A DNA stretch of 64,000 nt, taken from the NCBI GenBank assembly GCA_026027325.1, contig JAMSLZ010000016.1:310001-374000 (forward strand). The letters run 5' to 3'. Made by a program: the position numbers and the translations under genes. Source of the stretch: Actinomucor elegans. Its lineage: Eukaryota; Mucoromycota; Mucoromycetes; Mucorales; Mucoraceae. Shown piece after piece: positions 1-10,912 of the stretch. Each line of letters starts with the position of its first letter. Within the stretch, counting starts at the first letter, position 1. The notes beneath the pieces are model-generated. The model worked only from the letters and a program-made list of their open reading frames with translations, searched no databases and was not told the DNA's origin.

Positions 1-1
1 T

Positions 2-3000
2 CGTGCTCCGGTTTCCACTACCGTCGAGACTAATACTTCTGTTGCTTCTTCTGCTGGATCAACCAATGCTTCTTCTTCTTCTGCTGTGGCTGTTGCCACA
101 CAACGCATCAACGATATGGATATTTCAGATGAAGAATCGCTTCTGGTCGCCGCGCAGGCACAAGCTTGTAAGTATCACAAAAGATTTTCATTGCCACCAA
201 GACAGGTTTCTAATTCTCTCTTTGTACCGGCTATTATAGAGAATATTACTACCTACAGTTTGATCGATTCGGGTTCGAGCTTTTCTATGGTTACGCCAGA
301 GTTTTTTAACTCACTTGTTCCACCTATTCCTTTGGTGAAGCAAGAAGGCACAATCCAGCTTGGCCACGTCAATAATGCGATCAGTAGAATAGGGTCTTGC
401 ACTCTAAAAGTATTCTATAATAAAAAATCTTTTTACCATACTTTTGAAGTTTTTCCTTTCTTTACTCATGAAGATGTTCCTATTTGCTTTGGTCTTGACA
501 TCTTACCTCAATTGAACATTGGTATCACTGGTCTTGTTAGTTCACACTTTGAACAAATTGGCCATTGACTCCCAGACCCAATTGATCCTGATCAGGTCAA
601 ACCAAATGATAATCCATACGGAACGATTACTGAGCGAAAGCCTTTACTTGATAAAATAAACAAGTTGTTACAGGTCAATTCTTCTATTGATATGAAAAGT
701 ACATACTGCAATTTACCGGGTGCTATTATTCATCTCAAAACGAAGCCTGGAAGTGTTGCTTACAGAAAACAATACGCATTGCCTGAAGCATATCGTTCTG
801 CGGTCCTTGACCAAATAGAAACATGGTTACAGGAAGGTGTCATTGAAAGAGCTCCTTCTCATACATCGTGGAATAGTCCAATCCTTTGCGTCAAAAAGAA
901 GGACTCATTCGGTAATTACACGTATGCTAAACCTAGAGTGGTTTGTGATGTTCGTCTAGTTAACCAATTGCTGATTGTAAATGATAGACAACAACTACCT
1001 CTCATCTCAGAAATACATCAACGTATTGGCTCTGCTCCAATCCACACTATATTGGACATTCATGCTTGCTTTACAAGTTTTAAAGTTGCTGATGAAGATC
1101 GCGAGAAACTGTCCTTTACTTGTCCCTATACCAATCGGCAGATGCGCTTTATCAAAGCGTGCTATGGCATAAGTTTCGTTGGATCGGTCGTCCAACGCAA
1201 TTTGACAACACTCTTTGAAGATCTTCCTTACGTCAACGTGTATGTAGATGACATCGTTGTTTCTACATTTCCTCCGCTATCATATCATGCAGATTGCGTT
1301 GCTGAAGTGATCAAACGTCTTACTAGTGCTAATCTCGTACTGAATCCTGATAAGATCGTATTCGCTCAACAGAGCATACACATATTGGGTTGGTCGTTGA
1401 TAAAAGGTAAACTGATCCCTGATCCTCGCAAAGTAGCAAGCTTAGAAAGCTGGCCTAAAATGACTACTGGACGTCATATCCAACAGTTTCTCGGGTTTAT
1501 GAACTTCTTCCGTTCATCCATTCCTTTCTTTGCTAAACTCGCTGCTGATTTAGATGACCTACGTAACGTAAAAGATATTACTAAAGTCTGGTCAAACAAA
1601 CATGAACAAGCTTTTGCAGCTCTTAAATACGCTCTGGCCAATGCTCCTGTTATCTCGCCTCCAGTTATCGGTCAACGATTTCATGTTGCAACAGATGCAA
1701 GTGTGTCTGGTATTGGTGCTATGCTGTATCAAATTATCGATAATGAAGTTAAGTTTGTTGCCTTGGCTTCTCGAAAGCTTAGTGTTTCCGAACGCAACTA
1801 TAGCACTACCAAACGTGAATTGTTAGCTGTCGTTTATGCATTTGCGAAATTCCACAAGTGGCTGTATCTCATTCCCTTTACGTTGCATACTGATCATAAA
1901 AGTCTCATTTACTTGCAGACTCAAGAAGTACCTAATGCTTTAATGGCTGGTTGGTATGAGGGTATTTTTGGCTATACGTTCAATACAGTTCACCTGCCTG
2001 GATTCAAAAATCTTATTCCTGACGCTCTCTCACGCCTTTATACGGACGAGGATCAACCGATTAATGTTCTGGAGGGGGGTAGTTGTCTCGATATAGTCGC
2101 GCTTGGTGATGTTGGTAGCATTTCAAACAAAAAGAAAAGCTTGAAAGATGGTGAAAAGGGATCTATGGCTAAAAGCAAAAAGCAATTTGCTCAACAGTCA
2201 CGCCCTAGTATTTATAAAAATAATACTTCTCTCTTAGCTTCTTCTTCAACAGTACCAATATTACTTACTGATCAGAGTAATGATACTTGCGCTACTATAT
2301 CTCCACAACAAACTTCTAATGACGATGAAGACCTGATTCTTCGAACATTAAAGTTTGCTGATTATATTACACCACCTAAAAATGAACGTGATAATCTCGT
2401 ATTTAAAGCACACCTTTTAGGACATTATGGTTTACAAAGCATCGAGAACCAATTACACCATGATGGTATTCACTGGACAAACATGCGAAAAGATATTCAA
2501 CGAATCTTGGGCGAATGTACTGAATGCAATAGGTTCAACATATCCAAAGTTGGTTATCACCCACCAAAATCTGTATTGCCTGATCAACCACTTGATCATT
2601 GGTGTATGGATTTAGGTACGTTTGATGTCACCTCTTCCCGCGGCAATAACTTTATGTTAGTCATGGTAGACTATTATTCAAGGTTTACTGTTCTTAGAGC
2701 ACTACCTGATAAACATAGTACGACTATCGCTGCCGAACTTTTATCTATATTCTCGTTATTTGGCTTTCCAAAGATCTTGAATTCGGATAATGGTGCAGAG
2801 TTCACAGCTGATATTGTAGCAAAAATGATTGAGATGAGTGGCATTGATCGAAGACTTTCATTACCATACTCTCCTACGGGTAACTCGGTAAACGAAGCAT
2901 ATGTCGGTTTGGCAAAACGTACAATTGTTAAGGAATTACGCGGTAAAGGCGCCGACTGGGATTATTATTTGAATTATTGTCAATACGCTATGAATTGTAA

Positions 3001-3733
3001 ATACGCACGGTTACATAAGTCTCGTCCTTATACAGTGTTATTCAATAGACAACCAAATGGCTTTGAAGACTACTCAAATACTAAACCTGTATTGCAACTA
3101 GAAGAAACTGACACGAAAATGATTGATGAAAAATTCAAATTTGTCAATGAAGTCGTTATACCAGCATTGTCTAAACGCATAAGAGATACGCAAGAACGTG
3201 ATCACGACAGATTCGTAAAAACGCATAGGATTGTAACTAAGCAGTTTCCTGTTGGAAGTAAAGTTATGATTAAGAATGTAACACGATTAAGCAAATTAGA
3301 TGCGCGTAATCTCGGTCCATTTTATATACATGGAATCACAAAGAACGGTAGCTATATCTTGAAAGATAAAGCGGGTACTCTCTTGTCTAGAGATGTACCT
3401 ACATCGCATATTATATTCATCTCCTCAGATAATATATCTACTGAAGAATATCAAAAGCTTAAAGAAGATCACTTTGAAATACAAGCAGTCATTGATCATT
3501 CGGGTTCACCTGGTAATTATTTATACAGAGTCAAATGGAAAGGATATCCAAACGATGAAGATGATACATGGGAACCTCCATCACACTTTGATTCAAAGAA
3601 ACCAATTGAAATATATTGGGGACGTCGCAATGCTGATCATAAGCAATCCTCTTCCAAGAAACGTAAGGCTCCTATGACAGTCAATACACGTAAGATAGCT
3701 ACTCGGAACAAACGCAGTAGAAACCAACAATAG
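2..3733 (+). pseudogene. Gag-Pol polyprotein (PR-RT-RNaseH-IN-chromodomain) with one in-frame stop
   Basis: One reading frame runs from the window edge to the TAG at 3731-3733 and is broken only by TGA at 566-568, between protease and RT. The protease has the D-S-G motif near 259-270. RT carries the YVDD active site near 1240. RNase H begins with a TDAS motif near 1690. Integrase has an HHCC zinc finger at about 2410-2530 and D, D, E catalytic residues near 2606, 2788 and 2896. A chromodomain lies at about 3475-3600, with aromatic cage-type residues (Y, W, W), and a basic tail follows. In this lineage the polyprotein is cleaved by its protease, RT/RNase H make cDNA and integrase inserts it, with the chromodomain steering insertion to modified histones. 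The second half has no ATG at its start, which supports a single interrupted frame rather than a separate gene. Confidence 0.92.
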
Positions 3734-3949
3734 ATCATAGACTTTTTATACAGTCTTGTTTGTTATTCTTCTTTTCCTTCACTTTTATCCTACGGGTTTT
3801 TACATAAGGTTTTTATCGAGGAATAACTACGATCAGTTCATTACAAGGCGAAAGGACACGCACCGAAGTATGTAACTTCCTATTAACTTATGCACATTAT
3901 AGACTACACCTAGTAACAACATGCAAACACTCTTAGTATAAGCAACTGT

Positions 3950-3963
3950 CTAGAAGGGGGCAA
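3950..3963 (+). promoter_or_regulatory. Polypurine tract of the gypsy element
   Basis: A purine-rich run (AGAAGGGGG then CAA) lies directly 5' of the 3' LTR. This is the expected primer site for plus-strand cDNA synthesis in LTR retrotransposons. Confidence 0.7.
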
Positions 3964-4327
3964 TGTTGTAAACATGACTTGTTCAGTGTCCGTCACCAAT
4001 CAGGTCAATGTTCGACAATGCTTATACTCAGCTTGTGCTTTGACAGCTTTGTAACGTCGGTTAAGAGATATATATGGAAATCAATGCTTAGTGCAACTAA
4101 CCTTCATAAACTATCTATCACCGAATATAAAGTCGTACTAGAATGGATTACTATAAATCCTTGTTAACTCCAGGAGCACAGTCTTTGACTAACTCAATCG
4201 TCTATAATATCAAGTTAAATCCGAACTTCAATTTTGTATAAATAGCTCATCATTTTAATGCTTTAATAAATCAATTCGTTTTATCAGTCTGGTTATTTTT
4301 ACAGTCTTTATTATATTCGATATAACA
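3964..4327 (+). repeat. 3' LTR of the gypsy element (family LTR_A, 364 bp)
   Basis: Starts TGTTGTAAAC and ends GATATAACA, giving the TG...CA ends of an LTR. A second copy of exactly the same length lies at 5138-5501, and reversed fragments lie at 4548-5137 and 8571-8747. A TATA-like TGTATAAATAG near 4237-4247 is a plausible core promoter. Confidence 0.92.
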
Positions 4328-4547
4328 ACGGATTTGTGTGTAACTTTTTAATTAGTATAAATATCAAATAGAACGCTAAATGAATTAAGATTATCTTTGT
4401 CGTGTGCCGATGTCAGGTACACACGGTCTGGGTATGTAACCTTTTTAATTAGTATAAAGAGCAACATTTTCTTTTCATAAAAAGGAAAGCGACTCCCAAC
4501 ATTCACGTTGCCAAGGAACACGTCACAGGCTCGTGTTAAGGCTGCAC
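4328..4547. other. Repeat-derived non-coding spacer
   Basis: No coding signal was seen. A motif of about 20 bp (AACTTTTTAATTAGTATAAA) occurs near 4343 and again, slightly diverged, near 4435. A related stretch (GTGTCAGGTACACAC followed by an AT-rich run) recurs at about 8766-8825 beside the tRNA gene, so this is probably decayed repeat DNA. Confidence 0.4.
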
Positions 4548-5137
4548 TGTTATATCGAATATAATAAAGACTGTAAAAATAACCATGTTATATCCGGTGC
4601 TAAAGACGAAGGATATAATTTAAAATACAATAATAAAAGAATAGACAGTAAATGGAATCAGCTATCCTGATAGTAAAAGTTATTCTCCTCTTTATTCACA
4701 ATTCAAAATCAAGTCTTCTTTATATACATTTCATCAGAGCTTAATAGTGTAGCATTCAATATCTATCAGCACGCATGGCCGTACAACGGAGTCGAACCCC
4801 AGCAGCCACTAATAAGCCTTTCAACCACGCATTGTTGTAATTGTATAACCCACGCGTTATTCGATATTCAGGTCTTATCTTGAGATACACTCGATACTAC
4901 TCGATAGTATGATGCTGCGTGTTTCTTGTAATGATTATTGGCTAATAGTTCTAAGGATGACACATCGCTTGTATTTATGCAGGCCTCGTTAATCTGATTG
5001 GGTTATCAGATAGAGTCCGTGTATGACATAAATGAACAGTTGATTCCTTACTATTATGTCGATGCAAAATAGTAGGTGGAATACAACAAACCAGACTGAT
5101 AAAACGAATCGATTTATTAAAGCATTAAAATGATGAG
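4548..5137 (-). repeat. LTR_A fragment in reverse, split by another LTR
   Basis: Positions 4548-4585 and 5094-5137 are the reverse complement of the last ~80 bp of LTR_A. They are separated by a solo LTR of another family with a clear TSD. The fragment stops abruptly where the forward LTR_A copy begins at 5138, which points to recombination between copies. Confidence 0.8.
4586..5088. repeat. Solo LTR, family LTR_C (503 bp, TSD AACCA)
   Basis: Begins TGTTATATCC and ends ATACAACA. It is flanked by the 5-bp duplication AACCA at 4581-4585 and 5089-5093. It sits inside a reversed LTR_A and therefore inserted later. No internal region remains, so it is the product of LTR-LTR recombination. Confidence 0.85.
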
Positions 5138-5501
5138 TGTTGTAAACATGACTTGTTCAGTGTCCGTCACCAATCAGGTCAATGTTCGACAATGCTTATA
5201 CTCAGCTTGTGCTTTGACAGCTTTGTAACGTCGGTTAAGAGATATATATGGAAATCAATGCTTAGTGCAACTAACCTTCATAAACTATCTATCACCGAAC
5301 ATAAAGTCGTACTAGAATGGATTACTATAAATCCTTGTTAACTCCATGAGCGCAGTTTTTGACTAACTCAATCGTCTATAATATCAAGTTAAATCCGAAC
5401 TTCAATTTTGTATAAAAAGCTCATCATTTTAATGCTTTAATAAATCAATTCGTTTTATCAGTCTGGTTATTTTTACAGTCTTTATTATATTCGATATAAC
5501 A
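5138..5501 (+). repeat. Solo LTR_A (364 bp)
   Basis: Nearly identical to the LTR at 3964-4327 and of identical length. No target duplication is visible: GATGAG precedes it and TTGTTG follows it. It therefore probably lies at a recombination junction rather than a simple insertion. Confidence 0.85.
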
Positions 5502-5502
5502 T

Positions 5503-5586
5503 TGTTGACTGCGCGGCTCATAGTGACTTGCTGATATTCCAAGATGATGATGATGGCCGACATACTGCGGTACCATATCGGACTGT
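5503..5586 (+). repeat. 84-bp sequence with an inverted partner at 6112-6195
   Basis: By eye, every base from TGTTGACTGCGCGG to TATCGGACTGT matches the reverse complement of 6112-6195. The partner lies inside the solo LTR at 5889-6389. Sequences outside the 84 bp do not match. Confidence 0.75.
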
Positions 5587-5745
5587 ATGCGGTAAAATTA
5601 AGATAAAGGCAGGTAGTAAGTCGATTATAACTTGGTTATATAGTTTATTCAACTTAAATTGATTAATTATTTCTAACTAGTTTTTCTAGCTTGTATTTAT
5701 ACTCGTTGAATTGTGACTGAAGGTTATTTACTTGTGTTCATATAA
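5587..5745. other. Short AT-rich spacer without recognised features
   Basis: Nothing was recognised between the 84-bp repeat and the MITE that starts at 5746. Confidence 0.4.
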
Positions 5746-5888
5746 GAGCAACGTTAAAAATAAAAAAAATAAAAATTAGTTTTTAAATTAAATAGTGTTT
5801 TTTGTAATTATATTTTTTTTTTGTTTAACACTTTTTTATTGTAATTTTTGAAAGTTTGGTAATTAACGTAAAAATAAGAAATTGCAAT

Positions 5889-6389
5889 TGTTGTAAACGC
5901 TCATGATTATATCAGTAAAGAAGAGGTTGTATAGGCTTTGGTAGCCATATGCCCACCTTTATGAATAGCTTGAAGATGTAACTCATTATTACCCGAATCC
6001 AGAATATAAACAACTGTGTAATTATTACGCTTTATTATAAAACAAGAAATAGCAGTAAAAGACAAATTCCTAATCGAGTGTTATGCCGAGATAAAATGCT
6101 TACCTTTATTTACAGTCCGATATGGTACCGCAGTATGTCGGCCATCATCATCATCTTGGAATATCAGCAAGTCACTATGAGCCGCGCAGTCAACAAGCTA
6201 CTAGCTTACGTATACCCATAATATCATTAGTCAACCGCAGCAAGCTGAAAAGTATAAAAGGACGAGCTCTTAGCTGATTAGAAAAAGATCATTCGAAATT
6301 TAATTTTGGAAATAAAAAGACTTACCACAGTTTTGATATTATTCTTCTGTTCTTCTATTATAATCCTCTTTCTATCCACGTACACAACA
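5889..6389 (+). repeat. Solo LTR, family LTR_B (501 bp, TSD GCAAT)
   Basis: Starts TGTTGTAAACGCTCAT and ends TACACAACA. It is flanked by GCAAT at 5884-5888 and 6390-6394, and the interrupted MITE reads through once the insert is ignored. The first ~25 bp match the minus-strand LTR at 60407-60912. A TATA-like AGTATAAAAG lies near 6251. Confidence 0.87.
6112..6195 (-). repeat. Inverted partner of the 84-bp sequence at 5503-5586
   Basis: Reverse-complement match over all 84 bp. It lies inside solo LTR_B, so this LTR contains, or has captured, the shared segment. Confidence 0.75.
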
Positions 6390-6620
6390 GCAATAATTAT
6401 GCAAAACTTATAAAGATTAAACTTTTATATTACTTTTCAATACAATTAAACTTTTTTTTTCATAATATTTCACACCAGATCGAAACCCTGTTGTGCGACA
6501 ATTTTTTTCTTTTAAAATTGATTAAAAAGCACGTCGTAAGTTTTTTAGCAACTTACAACTTGATAAATAAAGAAAACTATATAATTTTAATTTAATAATA
6601 TGAAAATAATTATAATATAT

Positions 6621-8570
6621 ACTGTATGCGAAAAAAGGGTTTCAATGTTTTCCAATTTTGAATATTTCATCATATAAGCAGCTTATAACTCTATAAAACA
6701 AACATGTTACTTAGAGAAAGTTGTAGAAGAAATGAAGGGCTTTCAGATGATATATGCTTTGTTCTTAACAAACAAAAGTTTATTAGTACTTATATAAGTA
6801 TAAAGTTAAAAAGTAAAAAATTAAGCTTGCTAAAAAGTACGGAAAAAAAATTAATAATTTGTTTGTTGACCTTTACTTTTTATAACAGTTTCAATTCTAC
6901 CAGGCATGCTATCAATCTATTTCAGGCAGTCCTCCTTAGTAAATTTATACCACTCTATATTGATCCTCTTTTCTAGTTCTTCTACAGTATGAGGTTTACT
7001 TGGGTACTGTCCCAAACGGTTTTTCAATTGGTGCTGCGGTAAAAATTGAATAAAAGCGAGTGAATCAGTTAGAACCGTTTTATGGGGTTTTATTGATTCA
7101 AAGTGAGTTAAGTTTTTCTATCTAGCTTATATCTCTTGTATTTATACTTCCAAAGAAATGGTCTCTTAGTAACAATCAAAGGTCTTTTTAATCTATGTTC
7201 ATTCTTCATTAATTGTATTTTCAGCGGTGATTCAAAACTCCCTCTTTTGATGGATAGTTATTAAATGAATCCCGTCTTTTTAATATAATGTAGAATGTTA
7301 TATGTGGATTTCACCACAGGTGCCACATATGTTCAATTGGGTTCAAATCCGGGCTTTGTGGTGGCCAGTTATAAATTTGGTCCACATTGAACTTGTTTTT
7401 GGGAAACAACTTTTTAGCAATAGTTGATCTATGAGGAGTGGCCTTGTCTCGTTGAAAACGAACATGTTTTGAATCCAACTCATAATAGTCTAAGGTATCT
7501 TTAAGTGATGACTGAAGTATTTCAACGTACAAGGATGAATTTATCGAGCCTTCAATGATTGTAGTACCATAACCAGGGCCTTTCGCTGTTATACAAGTCC
7601 AAAACATGACACTACCCCCTTCCTACTGAATTTGGAGATCTAAATAGTGAGGGCGAACAACATCATTTAGCTGAGACCAATAGTACTTAATACCGTCTGA
7701 AGCCCAAATGTTAACCTTTGTTTTGTCTGAAAATATCCACTTACGCCAGTCGTCCTTGGCTAACACCCTATGTTGTTTAGCCCACGCAAGTCGCTTTTTT
7801 CTATTGCTTTCGGAGATGAAATCAGACTCTTGCTTTCTTTTTGCTTTGAAGCCCATAGAATGAAGCATTAACTGAATGTTCCTGATTGTCATATTAATTC
7901 CAACTGAAATAAGATAAGCCTTTTTATCTTGTGGTGATTTGAATTGACCGGCTTTCATCTTATTTCGAATCTATTTCTTTGTTGTATTGCTTATTGAACA
8001 TGGCCTTCCAGTGATAGCAGGCTTCGTAGTAGGAAAAAACTTTGCTTTATATCTACTAATAGTGGCTAGAGAAATATTTGGTAGTTGTTTCTGGATTCTT
8101 GAGTATGGAGTGTTTGTTGACAACAGTGACTTGAGAGTGTCTTGCTTATCTTTAGTAATAGAACGAATCATGATGTTAATTTTTTTATAAAAAAAAAGTG
8201 ATGAAAATATTCAATTTGGACAGGACGAGCCAGCTTCTTTTATTCTTTATTTTAATTTTCCTATTCATAAAGAACGTCCCATTGTTTTGGAACATGTTTT
8301 AAATTTCTTCGATAGCTCAATTTAAAATAATTTTATGCGACGCTAAGTAATGACGAATTTTGAAAAATCAAAAAATCAAAATTTCTCAAATTCGCCTTAG
8401 CTCCGTAGTGTTAAATAGAGTTCGCAATAAAGGAAAACCTATAGGAAAAAAGGCCAAAGTTTTAGCCCTCTATTGATACTAACATCAACCGCATAATTTT
8501 ATTTCAGACAGCTGTGTAAAGAGAAAAAGGTTAATTTATAAAACATTGAAACCCTTTTTTCGCATACAGT
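6621..8570 (-). mobile_element. Decayed Tc1/mariner transposon (Tc1-D)
   Basis: Inverted termini ACTGTATGCGAAAAAAGGG (6621) and its complement ending at 8570 enclose a minus-strand Tc1 transposase relic. The left flank is the MITE and the right flank is a broken LTR_A, so no matching TA duplication remains and the site has been rearranged. About 650 bp left of the transposase (6650-7310) are AT-rich, with no convincing gene. Confidence 0.85.
7311..8171 (-). pseudogene. Tc1-type DDE transposase, inactivated
   Basis: Three open pieces in one minus-strand frame (8171-7971, 7958-7623, 7607-7311) are separated by nonsense codons. They cover the N-terminal HTH region, the first catalytic aspartate (IFSDKTKVN), the second aspartate (FQRDKATPH) and the DD34E end (QSPDLNPIEHMW). 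The residue after the first aspartate is K where E is usual. The frame ends early after HMWHLW. Tc1 transposases cut and paste the element at TA sites; this copy cannot encode a complete one. Confidence 0.88.
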
Positions 8571-8747
8571 TAGTACGACTTTATATTCGGTGATAGATAG
8601 TTTATGAAGGTTAGTTGCACTAAGCATTGATTTCCATATATATCTCTTAACCGACGTTACAAAGCTGTCAAAGCACAAGCTGAGTATAAGCATTGTCGAA
8701 CATTGACCTGATGGGTGACGGACACTGAACAAGTCATGTTTACAACA
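8571..8747 (-). repeat. LTR_A fragment (first ~177 bp, reversed)
   Basis: Reverse complement of the LTR_A start, ending CATGTTTACAACA. It abuts the right terminus of Tc1-D; the remaining half of the LTR is missing. Confidence 0.85.
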
Positions 8748-8932
8748 TATAAAACATATATCTCGGTGTCAGGTACACACAGACTTGTGTGTCACCCTCA
8801 ATCAATTATAAATATCAAATGAAATGGAAAACAGTAAAAGACATCCTTTTATCCCATATATAATCTTTTGTATAAACTTATTTCAATCTACTTTAAAAAT
8901 ATATAGCTCTACACACGACACAAAGACAATCT
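8748..8932. other. Downstream flank of the tRNA-Ala gene
   Basis: AT-rich and non-coding. Positions 8762-8825 resemble the spacer at 4328-4480. Nothing else was recognised. Confidence 0.4.
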
Positions 8933-8939
8933 AAAAAAA
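8933..8939 (-). terminator. Pol III terminator of tRNA-Ala
   Basis: Seven T residues on the minus strand begin immediately after the discriminator base of the tRNA, a sufficient RNA polymerase III stop. Confidence 0.85.
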
Positions 8940-9012
8940 TGGAGAAGCTGGGCGTCGATCCCAGTGCCTCTCGCATGCTAAGCGAGCGCTCTACCATTTG
9001 AGCTACATCCCC
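8940..9012 (-). tRNA. tRNA-Ala, anticodon AGC
   Basis: A 73-nt minus-strand cloverleaf starting GGGGATGTAGCTCA and ending CTTCTCCA. The acceptor stem contains the G3:U70 pair that is the alanine identity element; there is one weak T-T pair in the stem. The anticodon loop reads CTTAGCATG, giving AGC. The T arm contains GGGATCGACGCCC. There is no intron. The gene looks intact, with internal promoter boxes and a T7 terminator. A LINE array starts at the base before its 5' end, and fragments of its first 14 nt recur after every LINE unit. Confidence 0.95.
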
Positions 9013-9491
9013 ACTCTTCTTCCGCTAACCAAATTTTTCTACACTTGTTGTAGTGAAAAAAATTTTTAAGCAGTTTAAACACGACTAACCTCAGCAAAAC
9101 TAATAACCAATCTATCAAAACAGTACTGGCCAACATTTCTGTGTCTTCATCTCCTTCATCTGACAAAATCTCGTCAAATTCTGAACACATTTGTCCGATT
9201 TCGCCATCTCTCCATTGTGAAAACATTACGAAGCAAGATCGCAACATCATCTCTTCCGATCAAGTTCAAACTTTGTCAGAACCTTCCTCTCCGCCCCAAA
9301 AGCACGCTGAATTTTTTTCATTGGGTGTTAAAAGGCAGTTTTCATCGCTTTCACCACCTCTTTTTCAAGCCGATTTATTTTCACTTAAAAAAACGTCGAC
9401 CAGCTACTCACACCTCAAGCCAACCAAACTACAGACACCACCAGCCTTCAGTTTGGATTTTTCACCAGCTACTGCTCCCACTACCACCAAA

Positions 9492-10912
9492 ATGACCGGT
9501 ATTGTTGATCAATCAGCATTACAACCATTCATGCAAGAGGTCAATCAGCGTTTGAGTCGACTTGAAGACGCTTATAGCGAAATCTTTCGACTGCAAAAGG
9601 CTCTTGCAGAATCTGAATCTGCTCGCCGAGCTCTCGAAGCTCAAGTTGCCTCTCTTTTGGCCCCTAAAAAGGCTAAAATCACCGCCAAGGCTGTTACTCT
9701 TCCTCTTCCTTCTTCTGGTGCTGCTGTTGTTGGTAAGTCAACAGCTAGCTATGCTTCTGTTGCTGCCACCAATGTGTGCAGCAAGAAACCAAAAAAGAAG
9801 ACTTTGCTTCCACCACCTCGCCGTGCTGCCGCCACAATTGCTCGCCTCTTTGGCCCTAACACTGAGCAACGTTAAAAATAAAAAAAATAAAAATTAGTTT
9901 TTAAATTAAATAGTGTTTTTTGTAATTATATTTTTTTTTGTTTAACACTTTTTTATTGTAATTTTTGAAAGTTTGGTAATTAACGTAAAAATAAGAAATT
10001 GCAATAATTATGCAAAACTTATAAAGATTAAACTTTTATATTACTTTTCAATACAATTAAACTTTTTTTTTTCATAATATTTCACACCAGATCGAAACCC
10101 TGTTGTGCGACAATTTTTTTCTTTTAAAATTGATTAAAAAGCACGCCGTAAGTTTTTTAGCAACTTACAACTTGATAAATAAAGAAAGCTATATAATTTT
10201 AATTTAATAATATGAAAATAATTATAATATATATATTAATTATTAATGATATGTAATGTAGCTCACTGGTATCCCTCCAGGATATCAGTTTGTGTACTAC
10301 TCTACCTCTGTTCGCCGCCCGTTGAAAGAACTGCGTCAGTCCCTTCAGGCCATTGGCTTGAACAACTCTCGCATTCTGGATATACAATATCCTACAAGTC
10401 GTGTTGTTTCGTTCCTGTTGCATAACGACTATACACTAGAATTTACTACAGCTATGCATGCCAATGGCCGTGGTGGTTCCCCTTGCCTGGATTTTGATCC
10501 TTACGACCCTGCCAACCTCAAGGATCCCAAGTTTGCTTCTCTTTCTGGTGACTTGCGAGTCCAAAAGGCTCGCGAGGTTGAAAACCTTCGTTGTCTCCGT
10601 GCTGTCTCGTTTGTCCGTCGTCCTCTTCGTGTCTCTGTTGCTCGTTCGTTTCTTGAAAAAGAGCGAATAAACCAAAAGCAATTCGATTCCATTTTGGCTG
10701 AAGAACTCGCTGCCCGCTCTGCTTCTTCTCCTCCTGGTCCCACCAGCTCCTCCTCAAGTCCACCCTCTGATGAAAAGAGGTTAGCAAGGAAACAGCGCTT
10801 GTGCTATCTAAGCTATCTCCTTCATCATGACAAGGAAACTGCGTCTCTGTTGTCTCGCGTCCCCTCTCCGACTGTCTCTCAAGTGGAAGAAGCGGAGATG
10901 ATGACCGAGTAA
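9492..10912 (+). pseudogene. ORF1-A protein gene interrupted by a MITE
   Basis: ATG at 9492 starts a frame that runs to 9863, is split by the MITE at 9864-10264, and resumes at 10268 to the TAA at 10912. Joined without the insert and the duplicated ACT, this is 339 codons in frame, the same as the intact A2 and A4 genes. The MITE itself creates an early stop at 9873-9875. Protein features are described under A2. Confidence 0.85.
9864..10264 (+). mobile_element. MITE, complete 401-bp copy (TSD ACT)
   Basis: Starts GAGCAACGTTA and ends TGTAATGTAGCTC, giving imperfect ~11-bp terminal inverted repeats. ACT is duplicated at 9861-9863 and 10265-10267. It is non-coding and AT-rich. The copy at 55301-55701 has exactly the same length. 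The 3-bp TSD would fit a Harbinger-like or CACTA-like mobiliser, but no autonomous parent is visible. Confidence 0.88.

Larger units (their letters stand above)
1..4327 (+). mobile_element. Ty3/gypsy chromovirus LTR retrotransposon, 3' portion
   Basis: The window opens inside the element. In order it shows a serine-rich stretch, aspartic protease, reverse transcriptase, RNase H, integrase and a C-terminal chromodomain, then a purine-rich tract and the 3' LTR. The RT-RNase H-integrase order defines Ty3/gypsy and the chromodomain defines the chromovirus lineage. The 5' LTR and most of gag lie outside the window. One in-frame TGA interrupts pol, so this copy is probably inactive unless the stop is read through. 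Confidence 0.93.
5746..6620 (+). mobile_element. MITE copy 1 (401-bp family), interrupted and 3'-truncated
   Basis: Positions 5746-5888 and 6390-6620 match the complete 401-bp copies at 9864-10264 and 55301-55701, starting GAGCAACGTTAAAA. A solo LTR splits it, and its last ~30 bp are replaced by the Tc1 element starting at 6621. Confidence 0.85.

Noticed and set aside
4770..4835. tRNA-like 3' half within solo LTR_C (GGTTCGACTCC on the minus strand)
   Set aside because: It matches a B-box consensus, but the T stem pairs poorly and no matching acceptor 5' strand or anticodon arm was found. Treated as chance or a very decayed tRNA-derived piece.
6704..6976. 90-aa ORF in the left part of Tc1-D
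   Set aside because: AT-rich, no similarity noticed, and lying in the non-coding arm of a decayed transposon. Most likely a chance ORF.
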